Origin: Oscillospiraceae bacterium
Lineage (GTDB): Bacteria > Bacillota_A > Clostridia > Oscillospirales > Oscillospiraceae
Length of the DNA stretch: 47,398 bases
Reading direction: 5' to 3'
Assembly: GCA_021771675.1 (NCBI GenBank)
Contig: JAETOP010000016.1
Location: 1 to 47,398 of the forward strand
Below the pieces are notes generated by a model that searched no databases, was not told the DNA's origin, and was given only the letters and a program-made list of their open reading frames with translations. The position numbers were made by a program, and so were the translations under genes. Shown here piece by piece: positions 42,320-47,398 of this stretch (position 1 is its first letter; each line of letters begins with the position of its first letter).

Positions 42320-43012
42320 TTAAAGCTCCCCAATTTCCTGCTGCGTCAGCTCCCGCACGGCGCCTCTGGGCAGGTCTCCCAGGCTGAGATTCCCCTCCCG
42401 GCGTCGTTCCAAATAAGTGACGGTCATGTCCCGGGAGGCCATCATCCGGCGCACCTGATGGTACATCCCCTGGCATACGGTGATCATGCTCTCCCCCGGG
42501 CCCAGGGGCTCCAGCAGGGCGCCCAGGCACCTGCTGCCATCGGAGAGAACCAGCCCCTGGGCGAAGGCGTCAATGTCCTGCTGGGTAGCCTGCCCCTCGT
42601 GCCGGGCGTAGTAGACCTTGGGCACCTGCTTTTTGGGGGAGATCAGCCGGTGAAGCAGCTCCCCGTCGTTGGTAAAGAGCAGCAGCCCCTCAGTGGCCTT
42701 GTCCAGCCGCCCCACCGGGTTCAAATCCAGATATTGAAGCTCCGGGGGCAGCAGCTCCATGACGGTTTTGTCCCTGGGGTCGGAGTTGGCGGTGACATAG
42801 CCCTGGGGCTTGTTCATCAGAAACACCCTCCGCCGCTTGCCTCCCAGCCGGATTCCGTCCAGGCAGATTTCATTTTGTTCCTTGTCGATTTTCCGTCCCC
42901 CGTCCTTTTCCGGTTTCCCGTCCACGCTGATCCGGCCGGACTTCAAAATCTGCTTTACCTGACTCCGGGTTCCCACTCCGCTGTCGCATAAAAATTTGTC
43001 CAAACGTTCCAT
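42320..43012 (-). CDS. RsuA-family pseudouridine synthase
   Basis: This 230-residue enzyme has an N-terminal S4 RNA-binding domain (ERLDKFLCDSGVGTRSQVKQILKSGRISVDG). The catalytic core has NPVGRLDKATEGLLLFTNDGEL with its catalytic Asp, and a C-terminal CQGMYHQVRRMM. It forms pseudouridine in rRNA, by similarity in the small-subunit (RsuA) group. A GGAG site precedes the ATG. It is divergent from the DUF4830 gene. Confidence 0.93.
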   Translation of the reverse strand: MERLDKFLCDSGVGTRSQVKQILKSGRISVDGKPEKDGGRKIDKEQNEICLDGIRLGGKRRRVFLMNKPQGYVTANSDPRDKTVMELLPPELQYLDLNPVGRLDKATEGLLLFTNDGELLHRLISPKKQVPKVYYARHEGQATQQDIDAFAQGLVLSDGSRCLGALLEPLGPGESMITVCQGMYHQVRRMMASRDMTVTYLERRREGNLSLGDLPRGAVRELTQQEIGEL

Positions 43013-43082
43013 GGCCGCTCCGTTCTATCCCTTCCCCGCCGGACATACAGTGAACCATCCGAACTTGCAGGAGGGAATTGAT

Positions 43083-43679
43083 ATGATGATTCTGACCGCA
43101 AAGGTCGATTTCAAGAAAATCATGGTGATCTTGCTCTCCCTGGCCGCCGTGCTGCTGGCCCTGATTCTGATCTTCGGGGGCAGAGATGAGGACACCGCCG
43201 CTACTTCCGCAGTATCCGCCAACGACGACCGGGTAAAATTCTTAGAGAGCTTCGGCTGGCAGGTGACCCCCACCCCGAGAGAGGCCAGCCAAGTGCGCAT
43301 CCCGGAGGAATCCGGGGAGATGTTCCGCCGGTACAACGCCCTGCAAAAGGGCCAGGGGTATGACCTGAGCAAATTCTCCGGGAAAAAGGTCATGCGCTAT
43401 GTGTACGAAATCACCAATTTCCCCGGGGCTCAGGAGCCGGTGTACGCCACCGTCCTGGTCTATAAAAACCAGGTCATCGGCGGGGATGTGACGGACACCG
43501 CCGCCAAGGGAAAGATTCGGGGCTTCCAGATGCCGCCTGCCGCCGCCCAGTCCACGCAGCCCACGCAGCCTGCGGCCCAGTCTCCGCTCATGCCCCAGCC
43601 GGCGGCCCAGCCCACCGAGGCGGCCACCGTCCCATCTTCTCAGAATCCCGCACAGAGCAGCGTCCAAAGTCCTCAATAG
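43083..43679 (+). CDS. DUF4830-type membrane-anchored protein
   Basis: This 198-residue protein of unknown function has one N-terminal membrane segment (IMVILLSLAAVLLALILIF). An extracytoplasmic domain of the DUF4830 kind follows, with FLESFGWQVTP, RYNALQKGQGYDLSKFSGKKVMRY and VLVYKNQVIGGDV. The C-terminus is a Gln/Pro/Ala-rich low-complexity tail (about 140-198). I start at 43083 because AGGAGGG lies about 7 bases upstream. It sits between rsuA and the riboswitch; no partner is evident. Confidence 0.82.
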   Translation: MMILTAKVDFKKIMVILLSLAAVLLALILIFGGRDEDTAATSAVSANDDRVKFLESFGWQVTPTPREASQVRIPEESGEMFRRYNALQKGQGYDLSKFSGKKVMRYVYEITNFPGAQEPVYATVLVYKNQVIGGDVTDTAAKGKIRGFQMPPAAAQSTQPTQPAAQSPLMPQPAAQPTEAATVPSSQNPAQSSVQSPQ

Positions 43680-43716
43680 ATTTTTACGACAAAGAGTTTA
43701 TCACAGAATTCCACTC

Positions 43717-43745
43717 TTGACAAGCGCATCAAGCTGTGCTATCTT
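43717..43745 (+). promoter_or_regulatory. ribU promoter
   Basis: TTGACA (43717-43722), 17 bp, TATCTT (43740-43745). Transcription would begin just before the FMN aptamer. Confidence 0.8.
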
Positions 43746-43763
43746 GAAAATACAAGTGAAGAG

Positions 43764-44038
43764 TATCTTCAGGGCGGGGTGCAATTCCCCACCGGCGGTG
43801 ACAGTCCGCAAACGCTTCGGCGCCGAATCGGTGAAACTCCGATACCGACAGTGAAGGAAGCTCTGATAAAATCGGCAAGAGCTGGCGACGAGAGATTTTG
43901 GCACAAGCGAAAGTGTGAAAAATGCGGGAATACTGTATGTATTTCCCATTTTTCACACTGCACGATTGGGCCAAAAGATCCGTCGTCCAGCCGCAGACGA
44001 TTTATTCAGAGATTCCTAGAGTCTGGATGGAAGAAGAT
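43764..44038 (+). ncRNA. FMN riboswitch with enlarged P6
   Basis: The conserved core is complete: TATCTTCAGGGCGGGGTGCA, CCCCACCGGCGGTGACAGTC, GGTGAAACTCCGATACCGAC and the closing GTCTGGATGGAAGAAGA. P1 pairs ATCTTC with GAAGAT. Ordinarily the segment between ACCGACAGTGAA and AGTCTGG is a few nucleotides; here it is about 160 nt. The insert extends one helix: GGAA-CTCTGA-TAAA (43856-43870) with TTTA-TCAGAG-TTCC (44001-44016), and it carries structured repeat copy B at its end. A terminator follows, so FMN binding should switch ribU off. Confidence 0.95.
43881..43991 (+). repeat. structured hairpin repeat, copy B, inside the riboswitch
   Basis: Outer stem CTGGCGACG/CGTCGTCCAG, asymmetric loop AGAGATTTTGG/CCAAAAGATCC, inner stem AGTGTGAAAAAT/ATTTTTCACACT and apex GGGAATACTGTATGTATTTCCC. 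It matches copy A (4-116) in sequence, spacing and orientation, with paired changes such as CCTC/GAGG in A against CTGG/CCAG in B. Confidence 0.8.
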
Positions 44039-44066
44039 GCGCAAGGGATCATTGCGTTTATTTTCG

Positions 44067-44097
44067 CCCCCTGAGTGTATGCTCAGGGGGTATTTTT
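44067..44097 (+). terminator. riboswitch terminator
   Basis: CCCCCTGAG pairs with CTCAGGGGG around TGTATG, followed by TATTTTTA, between the aptamer and ribU. This is the expression platform. Confidence 0.9.
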
Positions 44098-44116
44098 ACT
44101 CTTGAGGTGGAAAAAA

Positions 44117-44836
44117 ATGAGCAAATTATGGCAAGACGTTGTAAACAATCTGAGCTTCATCGGTATCTGCGTTCTGGTGATCGCCGCCTTCGGCGTGGCC
44201 GCCCGGCTGATAGAATGGAAGCTTCCCCAGCTGCGCAAGGTCAGCGCGGCCCGGCGGGTGAGCATCATCGGCATCTGCTCCGCCCTTGCGGCGGTGCTCC
44301 ATGTGCTGGACTTTCCCCTGCCCTTCCTGGCCCCCGGCTTTTACAAGCTGGACTTCTCCGAGGTTCCCGTGCTGCTGGCAGGCTTCTTCCTGGGGCCCAG
44401 CGCCACCGTGGCCTGTGAGGGGGTCAAAATTCTGCTGAAGCTGCTGCTGAAGGGCACATCCACCGCCTTCGTGGGAGATTTCGCCAATTTTGCGGTGGGC
44501 TGCTGCTTTGTGCTCCCCGCCACCATCATCTATCACGTCCACAAGTCCAAGGGCAGCGCCGTCATCGGTCTGGTGGTCGGCACCCTGACCATGTCCATTC
44601 TGGGCAGCGCCTTCAATGCCGTGTATCTGCTGCCCAAATTCGCGGAGCTCTTCCATATGCCCCTGGACAGCATCATCTCCATGGGCTCCGACATCCACCC
44701 CGCCATCTCCGGCGTCAGCAGCTTCGTGTTCCTGTGCGTGGCGCCCCTGAACCTGGTGAAGGGGGCGGTGGTGTCCCTGCTGACCATGCTGCTGTATAAG
44801 CATGTGGCCGCTCCCCTGTTCCAGATCAAAAAATAG
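44117..44836 (+). CDS. ribU: riboflavin ECF transporter S component RibU
   Basis: RibU is the riboflavin-binding membrane subunit of an energy-coupling-factor transporter; it works with the shared EcfAAT module, which is not in this window. The 239-residue product has six membrane segments and the S-component pattern GICSALAAVLHVLDFPLPFL...YKLDFSEVPVLLAGFFLGP. The upstream FMN riboswitch supports the assignment. I start at 44117 where GAGGTGG precedes the ATG; 44075 would fall within the terminator. An extra N-terminal membrane helix is longer than in short RibU proteins. Confidence 0.95.
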   Translation: MSKLWQDVVNNLSFIGICVLVIAAFGVAARLIEWKLPQLRKVSAARRVSIIGICSALAAVLHVLDFPLPFLAPGFYKLDFSEVPVLLAGFFLGPSATVACEGVKILLKLLLKGTSTAFVGDFANFAVGCCFVLPATIIYHVHKSKGSAVIGLVVGTLTMSILGSAFNAVYLLPKFAELFHMPLDSIISMGSDIHPAISGVSSFVFLCVAPLNLVKGAVVSLLTMLLYKHVAAPLFQIKK

Positions 44837-44839
44837 TTT

Positions 44840-44882
44840 TTCAGGCGGCGCCGCAGAAATTGCGGCGCCGCCTGAATTTTTT
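44840..44882. terminator. bidirectional terminator between ribU and the M56 gene
   Basis: TTCAGGCGGCGCCGCA pairs perfectly over 16 bp with TGCGGCGCCGCCTGAA around a 5-nt loop. TTTTTT follows on the plus strand and a T-run on the minus strand, serving two convergent genes. Confidence 0.92.
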
Positions 44883-46698
44883 ATTCAACAGGTTTTACCA
44901 TCCAGAAGGTGGGCATTCTACTGGTTAGCGTATAATTGGGGGCGAGGGAGTTGCTTATCAGCTGAATCTCTCCCTTTTCCCCATATCGTCCCTCTGCATC
45001 CCGGTAGAACATGGTGGTGGACATACCGCCCTCCATGGCACAGGCGTTGACTGCGCCGTATTCCGTCAGAATATCGATCAGGTCGGCGTAGGTCGCCCCG
45101 ATGGACTCCGGGCTCCGTCCGTCCACACAGACAAAGATCACCGCTCCGTCGGCCCGCTGGCCAACCGCTGTTCTTCGGGTATAGCCGGAATCTCCATTGT
45201 AGGCTTCCATATTTGGCTTCCCGTTCATCATCAGCACCGGCCCGGCGGAGCAGCCGTCCCGGATGCCAAGCTCCTTTGCTTTCTCCTCCGTCATGGAAGA
45301 GGCGACAATCAGCACATTGTCCTGGTTGAAGCCCGCAAAGCCGTAGTCAGAAATCCGCATATCCTTCCAAACCAGCTCGCTGCCGGACAGGGCCAGGCCC
45401 AGGGGGACGCTACCCACATAGCTTCCGGCGGTGCCATCGTCGAAGAACGGGCCGGCGTTGACCGCGGCAAGGGCATGCTCCAGTTTCATTGCCTCATCGG
45501 CATGGATTCCCGGGGTATCCATGGAAAGGGTGGGCGAGGACGTGGCCAGATAAACCCGGGAGGGGTCCCGGATGATCATAATGTGCCCCCGAAAGCTCAT
45601 TCCCTCGTAGGAACTCTTCCCCTGGTAGTCTTCGATTCGGATGCCGTCGCTCCACCATTCCTCCTCCGGAAGGTCGTTTTCGGGAATCGTTTCGGCGGCC
45701 GCAGTCTCCTGCGTGGGCAGTGTCGCCTCGGTTTCCGGAGGGACGGTCTCGGGGATTACCGCAACGTTATCGGCATTTTGAGCCTCGGTTTTCACCGGAA
45801 CCGTCAAAAATCCCACAGCGGTGGCGGCAATGACAGCCAGAGAGACCAGGGTGATCCAGAACCGGGGTCTTTTGTAATTCAGGACATTGCGCACCCTCTG
45901 AATCACCGCCTTCTCCCCGAAGGCTACAGGGCAGGAAAGCACCATTTTTCGATGGCTGCTGCACTCCAAAAGCGCCTGGGAATAGGCCCTTTTCTCCGGC
46001 AATTCATAGTGGTAAATCACCCGCTCGTCACAGGCAAATTCAATGTCCCGGCACACCAGGGCATAGGCCGCCCACACAAAAGGGTCGAACCAATAGACGG
46101 CCAGGAGCAGGAAGGCCAGAGGCTTCCACCAGTGATCCTTGCAGCGCAGGTGGCTGCGCTCATGGGCCAGCACATACGCCCGATTTGCCTGGGAAATGCC
46201 GGAGGGCAGATAGATTCTGGGCCGGAGAATTCCCAGGATGAAGGGGGTTGCCACTGCGTCACAAATCCAGACGTTCCCCTGCTCCGGCACCGCCTCCCGA
46301 ACCAGGCGGCGCATTTTCAAATAGCTGAAAGCAAAATAGCACAGCATCAGGAAAACGCCAATGCACCAAATCACCGGCAGCACCGGAAGGGACTGAGCGA
46401 CGCTGAGGCCGCCGGTTTCTCCTGTGGTTATCATCCCGGTGGGGTTGAGCGGAACATTCTCCGGGTGAATCAAATTGGTATCCACTACTCCCTGCATGAT
46501 AAAATTGGTCTGGGGAACCAGGCTGGTAGGGCTCTCAATAGAGAAGGGGCAAATCAGCCGCACCCCCACCAGCGCCCAGAGGGCACAAGTGATCCACCGG
46601 GGCGCTTTTTTCAGCAGGAGGCGCAGAAGCAGCACCACAAGGATCAGAAAGTTCGCCATCATGCTGATGTGAACCAGGTTTTCAAAAACAGCGTTCAT
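44881..46698 (-). CDS. M56 (BlaR1-like) metallopeptidase fused to phosphodiester-glycosidase domain
   Basis: This 605-residue protein has a BlaR1/MecR1-like N-terminal half with membrane segments at about 13-29, 37-52, 104-124, 193-212 and 281-300. The zinc site is HERSH (179-183) with the downstream DIEFACDE region. In BlaR1 a penicillin-binding sensor would follow; here there is an acidic/Thr-rich linker (305-350) and a domain from about 360 to 605. That domain has AAVNAGPFFDDG, GCSAGPVLMMNG, YTRRTAVGQRADGAVIFVCVDGR and NACAMEGGMSTTM, the pattern of NAGPA/DUF2233 phosphodiester glycosidases. AGGAGG lies about 7 bases before the ATG, which overlaps the repressor stop by 4 bp. It probably senses or acts on an envelope glycan and relieves BlaI-type repression. 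Confidence 0.87.
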   Translation of the reverse strand: MNAVFENLVHISMMANFLILVVLLLRLLLKKAPRWITCALWALVGVRLICPFSIESPTSLVPQTNFIMQGVVDTNLIHPENVPLNPTGMITTGETGGLSVAQSLPVLPVIWCIGVFLMLCYFAFSYLKMRRLVREAVPEQGNVWICDAVATPFILGILRPRIYLPSGISQANRAYVLAHERSHLRCKDHWWKPLAFLLLAVYWFDPFVWAAYALVCRDIEFACDERVIYHYELPEKRAYSQALLECSSHRKMVLSCPVAFGEKAVIQRVRNVLNYKRPRFWITLVSLAVIAATAVGFLTVPVKTEAQNADNVAVIPETVPPETEATLPTQETAAAETIPENDLPEEEWWSDGIRIEDYQGKSSYEGMSFRGHIMIIRDPSRVYLATSSPTLSMDTPGIHADEAMKLEHALAAVNAGPFFDDGTAGSYVGSVPLGLALSGSELVWKDMRISDYGFAGFNQDNVLIVASSMTEEKAKELGIRDGCSAGPVLMMNGKPNMEAYNGDSGYTRRTAVGQRADGAVIFVCVDGRSPESIGATYADLIDILTEYGAVNACAMEGGMSTTMFYRDAEGRYGEKGEIQLISNSLAPNYTLTSRMPTFWMVKPVE

Positions 46699-47066
46699 TC
46701 CGATTCCTCCTTTGCTTCCTCGATCATTTCCCGCACCATTTCCCGCTCCGCTTTCGTCAGGGAGCGGTTTTTTGTAAATGCCGCCAGGAAAGCTGGAAAT
46801 GAACCGTGGAATGCAGTATCCACAAACTGGGTGCTTTGCAGGGCGTAAAACTGCTCCCTGGAAATGACGGATGTGACCATTCCCTCCTGGTTGCGGAACA
46901 GCCCCTTGTCGCACAGGCGGCGCAGCACCGTGTGAACCGTGGTTCTCTTCCACTGAAAGGCCTCCCCCGCCAGCTTTACCAGGGTAGAAGAGGACACCGG
47001 CTCATTCTCCCAGATTATATCCGCAAACCGAGACTCCGCCACACCAAGCTGAATTTCTGCCATCAT
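46695..47066 (-). CDS. BlaI/MecI-type repressor
   Basis: This 123-residue winged-helix repressor of the BlaI family has the pattern LGVAESRFADIIWENEPVSSSTLVKLAGE, WKRTTVHTVLRRLCDKGLF and a C-terminal dimerisation helix (LTKAEREMVREMIEEAK). In the known systems the partner M56 protein triggers its cleavage. It is the first gene of a two-gene operon and overlaps the M56 gene by 4 bp. Two operators lie in its promoter. AGGAG lies 8 bases before the first of two adjacent ATG codons. Confidence 0.95.
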   Translation of the reverse strand: MMAEIQLGVAESRFADIIWENEPVSSSTLVKLAGEAFQWKRTTVHTVLRRLCDKGLFRNQEGMVTSVISREQFYALQSTQFVDTAFHGSFPAFLAAFTKNRSLTKAEREMVREMIEEAKEESE

Positions 47067-47085
47067 TGCTGTATCTCCTTTCTGG

Positions 47086-47102
47086 GACTACATATCGTAG
47101 TC
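47086..47102. promoter_or_regulatory. BlaI-type operator, proximal
   Basis: GACTACATATCGTAGTC is a 17-bp dyad (GACTAC/GTAGTC around ATATC) of the TACTAC/GTAGTA kind bound by BlaI-family repressors, 20 bp before the repressor start. Confidence 0.88.
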
Positions 47103-47111
47103 TCTACACAT

Positions 47112-47140
47112 AGACTACACCATGTAGTCGAAAATGTCAA
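47112..47140 (-). promoter_or_regulatory. promoter of the BlaI-M56 operon
   Basis: A consensus TTGACA (47135-47140) reads on the minus strand; 17 bp away the -10 would be TAGTCT, overlapping the distal operator. The weak -10 fits tight repression. Confidence 0.65.
47113..47129. promoter_or_regulatory. BlaI-type operator, distal
   Basis: GACTACACCATGTAGTC repeats the same dyad 27 bp away centre to centre. It lies in the spacer and start of the -10 region of the repressor promoter. Confidence 0.88.
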
Positions 47141-47162
47141 GCCTTTTTTCGCAAATCGGCAA

Positions 47163-47196
47163 ATTGGTGTTTGAAGCGCAGGGCGCTTCACCCCAA
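47163..47196. repeat. short palindromic hairpin
   Basis: TGAAGCGC pairs with GCGCTTCA and outer TTGG with CCAA. It may terminate a gene beyond the window or be a REP-like sequence. Confidence 0.5.
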
Positions 47197-47290
47197 TGCG
47201 CACGGGACTGGTCGGTAATCGTTTTTGCCCTGATCCGCCCGGTAACGCTTTTGCGGCACTTCGTTGGTTGCTGTGGCGCGGAAGCGCCCA

Positions 47291-47340
47291 AGGCTCCCCT
47301 GTGTAAGGGGAGCTGGCACGGCGTAAGCCGTGACTGAGGG
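47291..47340. repeat. twin-hairpin palindromic repeat
   Basis: GCTCCCCT/AAGGGGAGC (47293-47313) is followed by CACGGC-GTAA-GCCGTG (47317-47332) and ACTGAGGGACTG. This layout resembles a repeat I recall as frequent in gut Clostridia intergenic regions. The rest of 47067-47398 holds no gene I can support. Confidence 0.6.
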
Positions 47341-47398
47341 ACTGTGCAGTAATATATCCTATATTTGTACCATGTTGGGCGAATACCGGAAAAGTTTG

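Noticed and set aside
43321..43679. CRISPR-like or tandem DNA repeat in the DUF4830 tail
   Set aside because: The CAG/CCC-rich repeats encode a Gln/Pro-rich low-complexity tail; there are no spaced identical repeats here or elsewhere in the window.
44881..46698. Beta-lactam sensor BlaR1
   Set aside because: The C-terminal domain lacks the SxxK/SxN/KTG motifs of a penicillin-binding sensor and has NAGPA-like motifs instead.

Overview
The window looks like chromosomal DNA of a GC-rich, anaerobic gut-type Clostridia (Oscillospiraceae-like). This rests on the gene families (DUF4830, AEC and 2HCT organic-acid carriers, oleate hydratase, GH120, RibU behind an FMN riboswitch), strong AGGAGG ribosome binding sites, consensus sigma-A promoters (TTGACA N17 TATAAT) and small palindromic repeats. 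Genus is an inference only; there is no rRNA. I see no phage or plasmid genes and no CRISPR array. Coding density is high, and most long opposite-strand frames are GC shadows of real genes.

Region by region. 1-4.9 kb (minus strand): a TetR regulator, oleate hydratase and a SPASM-type radical SAM protein, plus a UPF0126/TRIC-type membrane protein. 5.0-6.9 kb: glmS. 7.0-10.6 kb: a self-contained Tat export cluster, tatA-tatA-flavoenzyme-tatA-tatC, built around a single Tat substrate with an FMN-binding domain and a fumarate-reductase-like domain. 10.7-18.1 kb: organic-acid metabolism, with a 2-hydroxycarboxylate transporter and malic enzyme, then LeuC/LeuD-family dehydratase subunits divergent from a GntR/FCD regulator and an AEC transporter; palindromic GntR-type operators lie between them. 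18.2-20.6 kb: greA and an unusual lysS carrying a C-terminal tRNA-binding domain. 20.6-24.7 kb: repeat-rich accessory DNA with a zinc-ribbon lipoprotein, a 162-bp MITE-like element, an orphan GH120 beta-xylosidase, a serine-recombinase fragment and tRNA-Leu(GAG). 24.9-29.7 kb: a four-gene glycan operon (two GT4, one GT2, one flippase). 29.8-40.3 kb: a nine-gene operon read leftward: ktrB-ktrA-rRNA methyltransferase-dprA-topA-trmFO-plsX-rnc-sugar kinase. 40.4-43.0 kb: a mini protein kinase, a PucR/CdaR-type regulator and an RsuA-type pseudouridine synthase. 43.1-44.9 kb: a DUF4830 protein, then an FMN riboswitch controlling ribU. 44.9-47.1 kb: a BlaI-type repressor with an M56 metallopeptidase whose extracellular part is a phosphodiester-glycosidase (NAGPA-like) domain rather than a beta-lactam sensor. 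The last 330 bp hold operators and palindromic repeats.

The observations I find most interesting are: (1) an FMN riboswitch whose P6 region is enlarged by about 160 nt containing a structured hairpin element, a second copy of which (with compensatory base changes) lies at the left edge of the window; (2) the M56-NAGPA fusion under a BlaI-type repressor with two clear operators; (3) the mini-Tat cluster with three TatA genes dedicated to one flavoenzyme; (4) lysyl-tRNA synthetase fused to an EMAPII/Trbp111-type domain; and (5) several dyad operators that can be read directly from the DNA.
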